Of a stretch of DNA of 64,000 nucleotides, positions 44,524 through 52,706 are shown piece after piece. The DNA comes from Streptomyces albicerus (lineage in GTDB: Bacteria > Actinomycetota > Actinomycetes > Streptomycetales > Streptomycetaceae). The notes beneath the pieces are model-generated. The model saw nothing but the letters and a program-made list of their open reading frames with translations. It did no database searches and had not been told where the DNA came from. The DNA lies in assembly GCF_008905045.1 (NCBI RefSeq), contig NZ_VWMY01000059.1, positions 1 to 64,000 of the forward strand, in the 5' to 3' direction. A program made the translations under genes and the position numbers. Position 1 is the stretch's first letter. The number at the start of each line of letters is the position of its first letter.

Positions 44524-46641
44524 ATGTTCGACACGGTACTTGTGGCCAACCGGGGCGAGATCGCCGTCCGGGTCATCCGTACGCTGCGTTCCCTGGGCGT
44601 GCGCTCGGTGGCCGTCTTCTCCGACGCCGACGCCGACGCCCGGCACGTACGCGAGGCGGACACGGCCGTACGGATCGGTCCGGCGCCGGCCGCCGAGAGC
44701 TATCTGTCGGCGGAGCGGCTGCTGGAGGCCGCCGCGCGGACCGGGGCGCAGGCGGTGCACCCGGGGTACGGATTCCTCGCGGAGAACGCCGACTTCGCGC
44801 GCGCGTGCGCCGATGCCGGGCTGCTCTTCATCGGGCCTCCCGCTTCGGCGATCTCGCTCATGGGCGACAAGATCCGCGCCAAGGAGACGGTGAAGGCGGC
44901 CGGGGTCCCGGTGGTGCCGGGTTCGTCGGGCAGCGGGCTGACCGATGTCCAACTGGCCGACTCCGCACGGGAGATCGGGATGCCGGTGCTGCTGAAGCCG
45001 TCGGCGGGCGGTGGCGGCAAGGGCATGCGGCTGGTGCGGGACGCCGCGGTTCTGGGGGACGAGATCGCCGCCGCACGGCGGGAGGCCCGGGCCTCCTTCG
45101 GCGACGACACGCTGCTCGTCGAGCGGTGGATCGACCGCCCCCGGCACATCGAGATCCAGGTCCTTGCGGACGGCCACGGGAACGTCGTCCATCTCGGCGA
45201 GCGCGAGTGCTCCCTCCAGCGCCGGCACCAGAAGATCATCGAGGAGGCGCCGAGCGTGCTTCTCGACGAGCGGACCCGGGCCGCGATGGGTGAGGCCGCG
45301 GTCCAGGCGGCCCGCTCCTGCGGGTACTCCGGCGCGGGCACGGTCGAGTTCATCGTGCCGGGGAGCGACCCGTCCTCGTACTACTTCATGGAGATGAACA
45401 CGCGTCTCCAGGTCGAGCATCCGGTGACCGAGATGATCACGGGGATCGATCTGGTGGAGTGGCAGCTGCGGGTGGCTGCCGGTGAGCGACTGGCTTTCGC
45501 TCAGGACGACATCACCCTCACCGGGCATGCGGTCGAGGCCCGCATCTGTGCCGAGGATCCCTCTCGGGGCTTCCTTCCCTCCGGGGGGACGGTGCTCCGG
45601 CTGCGTGAGCCCCAGGGCGACGGTGTCCGCACGGACTCCGGCCTGACGGAGGGTACGGAGGTCGGGTCGCTGTACGACCCGATGCTGTCCAAGGTCATCG
45701 CGTACGGGCCCGACCGTGCGACGGCGCTGCGTCGCCTTCGCGGGGCGTTGGCGGAGACGGTGACGCTGGGGGTGCAGACGAACGCGGGGTTCCTGCGGAG
45801 GCTGTTGGCCCACCCTGCTGTTGTGGCCGGGGAGTTGGACACGGGGTTGGTGGAGCGGGAGGTCGAGGGGCTGGTTTCAGGGGAGGTGCCGGGGTCGGTG
45901 TACGTGGCGGGTGGGTTGCTGCGACAAGCGGCTCTCTTCCCCAGCCCCGCCCCTTCCCGAAACTGGGGACTGCGCCCCCAGGCCCCCGCTGATCGGTCTG
46001 AACGACCTCGTCCTCAAACGCCGGACGGGCTGGATGGGTGGACCGATCCTTTCTCTGTTCCGAGTGGGTGGCGGCTCGGTGGGGAGCCCGCATGGACCGT
46101 GCACCACTTGCGGGTACCGGGGCACGAACCCGTGGCCGTCCGCGTGCGCGGCCCGCTGCACGACGCGGACGTCTCGTGGGGGTCTGGGGGACTGCCCCCG
46201 GTTTCGGGAAGGGGTGGGCTTGGGGGAGAAAAGTCCTCCACGGTCGCCCTCCACCTGGACGGCGTCACCCACACCTTCCACCACTCCGGCACCTGGCTCG
46301 GCCGGGACGGTGACGCCTGGAATCTCCTGGACCACGACCCCGTCGCCGCCTCCCTCACCGGCGCCGCCCATGCCGGCGTCGACTCCCTCACCGCGCCCAT
46401 GCCCGGCACGGTGACCGTCGTGAAGGTGGCCGTCGGGGACGAAGTGGCCGCCGGGCAGAGCCTGTTGGTGGTGGAAGCGATGAAGATGGAGCACGTCATC
46501 TCCGCCCCGCACGCCGGCACCGTCACCGAGCTGGACGTCACCCCGGGCACGACCGTCGCCATGGACCAGGTCCTGGCCGTGATCGCGCCGCAGGACACCG
46601 CCCCGCAGGAGACCACCGCGCAGGAGGAGGAGAAGGCATGA
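44524..46641 (+). CDS. Acyl-CoA carboxylase alpha subunit (biotin carboxylase-BCCP) with in-frame repeat insertions
   Basis: This 705-residue protein carries a biotin carboxylase (about 1-450: FDTVLVANRGEIAVRVIRT, the ATP-grasp loop SAGGGGKGM and EMNTRLQVEHPVTE), a linker/BT-like domain and a C-terminal biotinyl domain with the biotinylated Lys654 in VVEAMKMEHV. With the preceding subunit it carboxylates probably 3-methylcrotonyl-CoA. Two segments, residues about 472-504 and 553-567, are encoded by DNA matching intergenic repeats and look like insertions. ATG 44524 begins the conserved fold after GAGGGG. GTG 44506 overlaps the upstream stop and is an alternative. Confidence 0.92.
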   Translation: MFDTVLVANRGEIAVRVIRTLRSLGVRSVAVFSDADADARHVREADTAVRIGPAPAAESYLSAERLLEAAARTGAQAVHPGYGFLAENADFARACADAGLLFIGPPASAISLMGDKIRAKETVKAAGVPVVPGSSGSGLTDVQLADSAREIGMPVLLKPSAGGGGKGMRLVRDAAVLGDEIAAARREARASFGDDTLLVERWIDRPRHIEIQVLADGHGNVVHLGERECSLQRRHQKIIEEAPSVLLDERTRAAMGEAAVQAARSCGYSGAGTVEFIVPGSDPSSYYFMEMNTRLQVEHPVTEMITGIDLVEWQLRVAAGERLAFAQDDITLTGHAVEARICAEDPSRGFLPSGGTVLRLREPQGDGVRTDSGLTEGTEVGSLYDPMLSKVIAYGPDRATALRRLRGALAETVTLGVQTNAGFLRRLLAHPAVVAGELDTGLVEREVEGLVSGEVPGSVYVAGGLLRQAALFPSPAPSRNWGLRPQAPADRSERPRPQTPDGLDGWTDPFSVPSGWRLGGEPAWTVHHLRVPGHEPVAVRVRGPLHDADVSWGSGGLPPVSGRGGLGGEKSSTVALHLDGVTHTFHHSGTWLGRDGDAWNLLDHDPVAASLTGAAHAGVDSLTAPMPGTVTVVKVAVGDEVAAGQSLLVVEAMKMEHVISAPHAGTVTELDVTPGTTVAMDQVLAVIAPQDTAPQETTAQEEEKA
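45939..46225. repeat. Intergenic-type repeats inside the biotin carboxylase gene, copy 3
   Basis: At 45939-45963 and 46201-46225 lie 25-bp segments that are inverted copies of each other (22 of 25 match; the latter begins GTTTCGGGAAGGGG). At 45991-46037 lies the 47-bp unit found in the intergenic region at 38861-38907. A GGGGGTCTGGGGGACTGCCCCC-type hairpin part spans about 46178-46199. All are read in frame by the carboxylase gene. Confidence 0.85.
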
Positions 46642-47594
46642 CCACCCCCGAACTCGGACTCCCCATGGCCGTACCGGCTGAAGGGCTCCCCTCCCGCGTG
46701 CGGATCTACGAGGTCGGCGCCCGGGACGGGCTGCAGAACGAGAAGGCGACCGTCCCGACGGAAACGAAGGCCGAGTTCATCCGCCGGCTGGCCGACGCCG
46801 GGCTCACCACCATCGAGGCGACCAGCTTCGTCCACCCGAAGTGGGTGCCCCAACTGGCGGACGCGGAACAGCTGTTCCCCCTCGTCCGGGATCTGACAGA
46901 CCTGAGCGGTACCGCCCTCCCGGTCCTCGTACCGAACGAACGGGGCCTCGACCGGGCCCTGGCCCTCGGCGCGACCGGTATCGCGGTGTTCGCCAGCGCC
47001 ACGGAGTCCTTCGCGAAGGCCAACCTCAACCGGACCGTGGAGGAGTCGCTGGCGATGTTCGAGCCGGTGGTCGAGCGGGCCAAGGCTCAGAAGGCTCATG
47101 TCCGCGGCTATGTCTCCATGTGCTTCGGCGACCCCTGGGAGGGCCCGGTGCCCGTCCCTCAGGTCGTCCGGGTCTGCAGGGCGCTGATCGACATGGGCTG
47201 CGACGAGCTGAGCCTGGGCGACACGATCGGCGTCGCCACCCCGGGGCACGTACGCGCACTCCTCACCGCGCTGGGCGAAGGGGGCGTCCCCACGGCCTCG
47301 ATCGGCGTGCACTTCCACGACACCTACGGCCAGGCACTCGCCAACACCCTGGCCGCGCTCCAGCACGGCGTCACGACCGTGGACGCGTCCGCCGGCGGTC
47401 TCGGCGGCTGCCCGTTCGCGAAGAGCGCCACCGGCAACCTCGCCACCGAAGACCTCGTGTGGATGCTGACGGGCCTCGGCATCGACACCGGAGTCGACCT
47501 CGACCAGCTCACCGCCACGAGCGTGTGGATGGCCGAACGACTGGGCCGACCCAGCCCGTCCCGCACCGTCCGCGCCCTCTCCCACAAGGAGTGA
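46638..47594 (+). CDS. Hydroxymethylglutaryl-CoA lyase
   Basis: This 318-residue TIM-barrel lyase of the DRE-TIM family has the start IYEVGARDGLQNEKATVPT, then TTIEATSFVHPKWVPQLAD. The metal-site segments are GVHFHDTYGQALAN and the lyase signature SAGGLGGCPFAKSATGN with its catalytic Cys. It splits HMG-CoA into acetyl-CoA and acetoacetate, the last step of leucine degradation. The ATG overlaps the upstream stop by four bases (ATGA). Confidence 0.93.
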   Translation: MTTPELGLPMAVPAEGLPSRVRIYEVGARDGLQNEKATVPTETKAEFIRRLADAGLTTIEATSFVHPKWVPQLADAEQLFPLVRDLTDLSGTALPVLVPNERGLDRALALGATGIAVFASATESFAKANLNRTVEESLAMFEPVVERAKAQKAHVRGYVSMCFGDPWEGPVPVPQVVRVCRALIDMGCDELSLGDTIGVATPGHVRALLTALGEGGVPTASIGVHFHDTYGQALANTLAALQHGVTTVDASAGGLGGCPFAKSATGNLATEDLVWMLTGLGIDTGVDLDQLTATSVWMAERLGRPSPSRTVRALSHKE

Positions 47595-47599
47595 TCCCC

Positions 47600-48766
47600 A
47601 TGTCCCTGGACCACCGCCTCTCCCCCGAGCTCGACGAACTCCGGCGCACGGTCGAGGAGTTCGCCCACGACGTCGTGGCGCCGAAGATCGGCGACTTCTA
47701 CGAGCGCCACGAGTTCCCGTACGAGATCGTCCGCGAGATGGGCCGTATGGGCCTGTTCGGGCTGCCGTTCCCGGAGGAGTACGGCGGCATGGGCGGCGAC
47801 TACATGGCGCTGGGCATCGCCCTCGAAGAACTCGCCCGCGTCGACTCCTCCGTCGCCATCACCCTCGAAGCGGGCGTCTCGCTCGGCGCCATGCCGATCC
47901 ACCTCTTCGGCACGGCTTCCCAGAAAGAGGAGTGGCTCCCCCGCCTCTGCTCCGGCGAGATCCTCGGCGCCTTCGGTCTCACCGAGCCGGACGGCGGCTC
48001 GGACGCGGGCGCGACCCGTACGACGGCCCGCCTCGACGAGACGACGAACGAGTGGGTGATCAACGGCACCAAGTGCTTCATCACCAACTCGGGCACGGAC
48101 ATCACGGGCCTCGTCACCGTCACGGCGGTCACCGGCCGCACCCCCGAGGGCAAGCCCCTCATCTCCTCGTTCATCGTGCCGTCCGGCACGCCGGGCTTCA
48201 CGGTCGCCGCCCCCTACTCGAAGGTCGGCTGGAACGCCTCGGACACCCGCGAGCTGTCCTTCTCGGACGTACGGGTCCCCGCGGCCAACCTCCTGGGCGA
48301 GAAGGGCCGCGGCTACGCCCAGTTCCTCCGCATCCTCGACGAGGGCCGCATCGCCATCGCGGCCCTGGCGACGGGCCTCGCCCAGGGCTGCGTGGACGAG
48401 TCGCTGAAGTACGCGAAGGAGCGGCATGCCTTCGGCCGTCCGATCGGCGCGAACCAGGCCATCCAGTTCAAGCTCGCCGACATGGAGATGAAGGCCCACA
48501 CGTCCCGCCTGGCCTGGCGCGACGCCGCCTCCCGCCTGGTGACCGGCGAACCCTTCAAGAAGGAGGCCGCCCTCGCCAAGCTCTACTCCTCCACCATCGC
48601 CGTCGACAACGCCCGCGACGCCACCCAGATCCACGGCGGCTACGGCTTCATGAACGAGTACCCGGTCGCCCGCATGTGGCGCGACTCCAAGATCCTGGAA
48701 ATCGGCGAGGGCACGAGCGAGGTGCAGCGGATGCTGATCGCACGGGAATTGGGACTCGTTGGCTGA
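47600..48766 (+). CDS. acdH: Acyl-CoA dehydrogenase, isovaleryl/branched-chain type
   Basis: This 388-residue flavoprotein has FAD-binding segments AFGLTEPDGGSDAGATRTTA and the C-terminal IHGGYGFMNEYPVARMWRDSKILEIGEGTSEVQRMLIA. Its operon context (carboxylase subunits, HMG-CoA lyase) supports isovaleryl-CoA or broader branched-chain acyl-CoA dehydrogenation. In S. coelicolor the syntenic gene is, from memory, acdH, used in valine, isoleucine and leucine breakdown and so in macrolide precursor supply. ATG 47600 follows AAGGAG and lies 5 bases after the lyase stop. Confidence 0.9.
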   Translation: MSLDHRLSPELDELRRTVEEFAHDVVAPKIGDFYERHEFPYEIVREMGRMGLFGLPFPEEYGGMGGDYMALGIALEELARVDSSVAITLEAGVSLGAMPIHLFGTASQKEEWLPRLCSGEILGAFGLTEPDGGSDAGATRTTARLDETTNEWVINGTKCFITNSGTDITGLVTVTAVTGRTPEGKPLISSFIVPSGTPGFTVAAPYSKVGWNASDTRELSFSDVRVPAANLLGEKGRGYAQFLRILDEGRIAIAALATGLAQGCVDESLKYAKERHAFGRPIGANQAIQFKLADMEMKAHTSRLAWRDAASRLVTGEPFKKEAALAKLYSSTIAVDNARDATQIHGGYGFMNEYPVARMWRDSKILEIGEGTSEVQRMLIARELGLVG

Positions 48767-48880
48767 AAAGATCACGCCACCGATCTCTGCGCATCCCTGA
48801 GTCACACAGGCGGCTCACAAGCACGAACGCGGGCCACCCTTGGCGTTTTCGCAGGTCAGACCTACCCCCTGGACAAGTAG

Positions 48881-48899
48881 TGAGGTTAGGCTAACCTAC
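48881..48899. promoter_or_regulatory. Iron box (DmdR/IdeR type) at desE
   Basis: TGAGGTTAGGCTAACCTAC is a 19-bp palindromic match to the actinobacterial iron-box consensus TTAGGTTAGGCTAACCTAA, 51 bases before the desE start. It predicts iron-dependent repression. Confidence 0.9.
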
Positions 48900-48950
48900 C
48901 TTTACACCTGTCCGGTGGGTCATCCGCCCTGTTCGAAAGCAGCCAAAACC

Positions 48951-50000
48951 ATGTCCAACGCCCGTGCCACCCACCTCACCCGCCGCGGCGTCCTCGCCGC
49001 CGGCGGCGCCCTCGGCCTCGGCGCCGTTCTCGCCGCCTGCGGTGACGAAGACGCGAAGAGCGGTGGCTCGGCGGACTCGACGAAGAGCGCCGCCGCGTCC
49101 GGTCCGTGGAGCTTCAAGGACGACCGCGGTACGACGGTGAAGCTGGACAAGGTCCCGGCCAACATCGTCGCGTTCACCGGTGTCGCCGCAGCCCTCTACG
49201 ACTACGGCGTCGAGGTCAAGGGCGTCTTCGGCCCGACCGAGACGCAGGACGGCAAGGCCGATGTCCAGGCCGGCGACATGGACATCAGCAAGCTGACGAT
49301 CCTCGGCAACGAGTGGGGCCAGTTCAACATCGAGAAGTACGCGAGCCTGGCCCCCGACGTCCTGCTCTCCACGATGTTCGACGACGCCGGCACCCTCTGG
49401 TACGTCCCCGAGGAGTCCAAGGACAAGATCCTCAAGCTCGCCCCGAGCGTCGGCATCTCCGCCTACGACCGCCAGCTGCCCGAGCCGCTGGAGCGCATGC
49501 TCGCGCTCGCCGAGTCGCTCGGCGCCGATGTGAAGTCCGCCGAGATCGTCGAGGCGAAGAAGAACTTCGAGACGGCCGCCGAGCGTCTGCGCAAGGCCGC
49601 GAAGGCCCGCCCGGAGATCAAGGTCCTCGCCGGTTCCGCGGCCCAGGACATCTTCTACGTCTCCGGCTCGAACCTCTCCATCGACCTGGAGTACTTCAAG
49701 GCCCTCGGCGTGAACCTCGTCGAGCCCCCCGCCAAGACCCTGAAGGCCAGCGGCGGTTGGTTCGAGAACCTGAGCTGGGAGAACGTCGACAAGTACCCGG
49801 CGGACATCATCATCATGGACGACCGCACCGCGACCATCCAGCCCGCCGACATCACCGAGGGCACCTGGAAGAAGCTCCCCGCGGTCAAGGCCGGCCAGGT
49901 CATCGCCCGCACCCCCGAGCCGATCCTCTCCTACGCCAAGTGCACCCCCATGCTCAACAACTTGGCCGAGGCAATAGAGAAGGCCAAGAAGGTCGCCTGA
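48951..50000 (+). CDS. desE: Ferrioxamine-binding lipoprotein DesE
   Basis: This 349-residue ABC-transporter substrate-binding lipoprotein has a twin-arginine-like leader (LTRRGVLAAGGALGLGAVLAAC) with lipobox Cys30 and a FepB/FhuD-type periplasmic-binding fold. It captures ferric siderophores, by position ferrioxamines, at the outer face of the membrane. It is preceded by an iron box and followed by desF and desABCD. ATG 48951 was chosen because it starts the leader. No permease or ATPase genes are adjacent, so the transporter must be encoded elsewhere. Confidence 0.92.
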   Translation: MSNARATHLTRRGVLAAGGALGLGAVLAACGDEDAKSGGSADSTKSAAASGPWSFKDDRGTTVKLDKVPANIVAFTGVAAALYDYGVEVKGVFGPTETQDGKADVQAGDMDISKLTILGNEWGQFNIEKYASLAPDVLLSTMFDDAGTLWYVPEESKDKILKLAPSVGISAYDRQLPEPLERMLALAESLGADVKSAEIVEAKKNFETAAERLRKAAKARPEIKVLAGSAAQDIFYVSGSNLSIDLEYFKALGVNLVEPPAKTLKASGGWFENLSWENVDKYPADIIIMDDRTATIQPADITEGTWKKLPAVKAGQVIARTPEPILSYAKCTPMLNNLAEAIEKAKKVA

Positions 50001-50002
50001 CG

Positions 50003-50100
50003 GGAAGGGGCGAGCGCCCCGTAAGGGGCGCGAGGCTGTGTCTTTCATGCGGCTCCGCCGCGTGGGCGCGACCAGCCCCCACAACCCGCAGCCCGGACAC
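50003..50100. repeat. Streptomyces intergenic repeat cluster, copy 4
   Basis: The gap between desE and desF holds a GCGCCCCGTAAGGGGCGC hairpin, then GCGGCTCCGCCGCG and GCGCGACCAGCCCCCAC, the same series as at 62914-63028 and (inverted) 32740-32800. It could attenuate transcription between desE and desF. Confidence 0.8.
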
Positions 50101-50142
50101 AACAGCGACCCACCCGCCCCCTGACGAAACTCAGGAGCACGC

Positions 50143-51075
50143 ATGACCACGGCGACAGCCGCCCCGTTCCGTATCTTCACCCTCCAGGTCACACGGACGA
50201 GGCGGCTGAGCCCGTCCCTGGTCCGCGTAACCTTCACCGGCCCCGACCTGAACGCCTTCGCCTCCAACGGCCAGGACCAGAGCCTCTCCCTCTTCCTCCC
50301 CCGCCCGGGCCAGGAAGCCCCCGTCATGCCGATGGAGTACGGCGAAGGCTGGCGCCAGGCCTGGATCGACACCCCCGAAGACGTACGCGCGGTGATGCGC
50401 TCGTACACACTCCGCGCCCTGCGCCAGGACGCACACGGCACCACCACCGAAATCGACATCGACTTCGTCCTGCACGGCACGGAACCCGACGCCGCCACCC
50501 CGGCCGGCCCGGCCTCCCGCTGGGCCGCCGACACACAGCCCGGCGACCGGGCCGTCCTGCTCGGCCCAGCCGTCGCCGACAACACAGCGATCCGCTTCCG
50601 TCCGCCCGCCGACACCGACCTGATCGTCATGTGGGCCGACGAGACCGCCCTCCCCGCCGCCTCGGCCATCCTCGAGACGCTGCCGGCCGGGACGAAGGCC
50701 CGAGTCTGGCTGGAGGTCCCGCACGCGGGCGACCGCGTCGAGCCCACCACGGCCGCCGACGCCGAGATCACCTGGCTCGTACGCGACGAAGCGATCGGCG
50801 AAGTGCCGGGCGAAGCATCCGCCGAGGCACCCGACGAGGCACGCCGGGCAACACACAACGAGGGCGGCTCCCCCATGGCCCTCGAAGCCATCCGTACCGC
50901 CCAACTCCCGCCCGCCCAGGCCCCGTACGCCTGGATCGCAGGCGAGTCCGGCTGCGTGAAAACCCTGCGCCGCCACCTCGTACGGGAGCGGGAGATCGAC
51001 CGCAGGCGCGTCACCTTCGTCGGCTACTGGCGGCGCGGACTGAGCGAGGAGCAGCTGCGCGAGCAGGGCGAGTGA
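50143..51075 (+). CDS. desF: Siderophore-interacting FAD protein DesF
   Basis: This 310-residue cytoplasmic flavoprotein of the siderophore-interacting (ViuB-like) family has an FAD-binding barrel (about 10-140, with MRSYTLRALRQD) and a C-terminal NAD(P)H-type domain (LIVMWADETALPAASAILE and YAWIAGESGCVKTLRRHLV). It reduces ferric siderophore so the iron is released. An acidic Ala/Glu-rich insertion (EVPGEASAEAPDEA) sits near 225-245. It follows desE by 142 bases containing an intergenic repeat and is probably under the same iron control. Confidence 0.9.
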   Translation: MTTATAAPFRIFTLQVTRTRRLSPSLVRVTFTGPDLNAFASNGQDQSLSLFLPRPGQEAPVMPMEYGEGWRQAWIDTPEDVRAVMRSYTLRALRQDAHGTTTEIDIDFVLHGTEPDAATPAGPASRWAADTQPGDRAVLLGPAVADNTAIRFRPPADTDLIVMWADETALPAASAILETLPAGTKARVWLEVPHAGDRVEPTTAADAEITWLVRDEAIGEVPGEASAEAPDEARRATHNEGGSPMALEAIRTAQLPPAQAPYAWIAGESGCVKTLRRHLVREREIDRRRVTFVGYWRRGLSEEQLREQGE

Positions 51076-51132
51076 CGAGGGAGGCGCACGTCACAGCACA
51101 GCCGTGACGGCGGGGCGGACACTCACAGGAAC

Positions 51133-51151
51133 TTAGGTTAGGCTTACCTAA
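51133..51151. promoter_or_regulatory. Iron box (DmdR/IdeR type) at desABCD
   Basis: TTAGGTTAGGCTTACCTAA matches the iron-box consensus at 18 of 19 bases and lies 89 bases before desA. It predicts repression of siderophore synthesis when iron is plentiful. Confidence 0.93.
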
Positions 51152-51239
51152 GTTGAAGCCCACCCCCCACTTACGCCCCACCCTCGCGCCCCACCCAAGC
51201 GCCACACCCCTCTTCCTGTCGTCCCCGGAGGACTCCCCC

Positions 51240-52706
51240 ATGCGCTCGCACCTGCTCAATGACACGACTGCGGAGCGGTACCGCCGCTCCGTGACCGAAG
51301 GAATCGAGCGGGTGGCGGCCAAACTCGCCACCACCGACCGTCCGTTCACCGGTGTCACGGTGGACGCCCTCGCCCCCCGTATCGAGCGGATCGACCTCGA
51401 CAAGCCGCTGTACGACACCACCGCGGTGCTCGACGAGCTGGAGGACGTCTACCTCCGCGACGCGGTGTACTTCCACCACCCGCGCTACCTCGCCCACCTC
51501 AACTGCCCGGTGGTCATACCCGCCGTGCTCGGCGAGGCCGTCCTCTCCGCCGTCAACTCCTCCCTCGACACCTGGGACCAGTCGGCGGGCGGCACCCTCA
51601 TCGAGCGCAAGCTCATCGACTGGACGACCGAGCGCATCGGCCTCGGTCCGGCCGCCGACGGTGTGTTCACCAGCGGCGGCACGCAGTCCAACCTCCAGGC
51701 GCTCCTCCTCGCCCGCGAGGAGGCCAAGCCAGGGCGGGCAGGGTGGGAAACATCGGCCAGCCACGCCAAACTGCGCATCTTCGCCTCCGAGGTGAGCCAC
51801 TTCAGCGTCAAGAAGTCGGCGAAACTCCTCGGGCTCAGCCAGGACTCCGTGGTCTCCATCCCCGTCGGCCACGACAAGCGCATGCAGACGGTCGTGCTCG
51901 CCCGTGAGCTGGAGCGCTGCAAGCGCGACGGTCTGGTCCCCATGGCCGTCGTCGCCACCGCGGGCACCACCGACTTCGGCTCCATCGACCCGCTGCCCGA
52001 GATCGCCGACCTGTGCGAGCAGTTCGGCGCCTGGATGCACGTGGACGCCGCGTACGGCTGCGGACTGCTCACGTCCCTGAAGAACCGGCACCGCATCGAC
52101 GGCATCGAGCGTGCCGACTCGGTGACCGTGGACTACCACAAGTCCTTCTTCCAGCCGGTGAGTTCGTCCGCCGTCCTCGTCCGCGACGCGGCCACCCTGC
52201 GCCACGCCACCTACCACGCGGAGTACCTCAACCCGCGCCGCATGGTGCAGGAGCGCATCCCCAACCAGGTGGACAAGTCCCTGCAGACCACCCGCCGCTT
52301 CGACGCCCTCAAGCTGTGGATGACGCTGCGCGTGATGGGCGCCGACGGCATCGGCCGGCTCTTCGACGACGTCTGCGACCTGGCGGAGGCGGGCTGGAAG
52401 CTGATCGCCGCCGACCCGCGCTACGACGTCGTGGTCGAGCCGTCCCTCTCCACCCTCGTCTTCCGCTACATCCCGGCCGCCGTCACCGATCCTTCCGTGA
52501 TCGACCGCGCCAACCTGTACGCCCGCAAGGCCCTGTTCGCCTCCGGTGACGCGGTGGTCGCGGGCACCAAGGTCGGCGGCCGTCACTTCCTCAAGTTCAC
52601 CCTGCTCAACCCCGAGACCACGACGGACGACATCTCCGCCGTACTCGACCTGATCGCCGGCCACGCCGAGCAGTACCTGGGAGAGTCCCTTGACCGCGCT
52701 TCCTGA
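51240..52706 (+). CDS. desA: Lysine decarboxylase DesA (PLP-dependent)
   Basis: This 488-residue group II PLP decarboxylase converts lysine to cadaverine, the first step of desferrioxamine synthesis. The cofactor lysine is Lys301 in VTVDYHKSFFQPVSS. Other core motifs are VFTSGGTQSNLQALLLARE and MHVDAAYGCG. ATG 51240 follows GGAGGACT by about 8 bases. A loop near 161-173 (KPGRAGWETSASH) appears slightly longer than in the S. coelicolor enzyme as remembered. It heads the four-gene biosynthetic operon behind the iron box at 51133-51151. Confidence 0.95.
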   Translation: MRSHLLNDTTAERYRRSVTEGIERVAAKLATTDRPFTGVTVDALAPRIERIDLDKPLYDTTAVLDELEDVYLRDAVYFHHPRYLAHLNCPVVIPAVLGEAVLSAVNSSLDTWDQSAGGTLIERKLIDWTTERIGLGPAADGVFTSGGTQSNLQALLLAREEAKPGRAGWETSASHAKLRIFASEVSHFSVKKSAKLLGLSQDSVVSIPVGHDKRMQTVVLARELERCKRDGLVPMAVVATAGTTDFGSIDPLPEIADLCEQFGAWMHVDAAYGCGLLTSLKNRHRIDGIERADSVTVDYHKSFFQPVSSSAVLVRDAATLRHATYHAEYLNPRRMVQERIPNQVDKSLQTTRRFDALKLWMTLRVMGADGIGRLFDDVCDLAEAGWKLIAADPRYDVVVEPSLSTLVFRYIPAAVTDPSVIDRANLYARKALFASGDAVVAGTKVGGRHFLKFTLLNPETTTDDISAVLDLIAGHAEQYLGESLDRAS

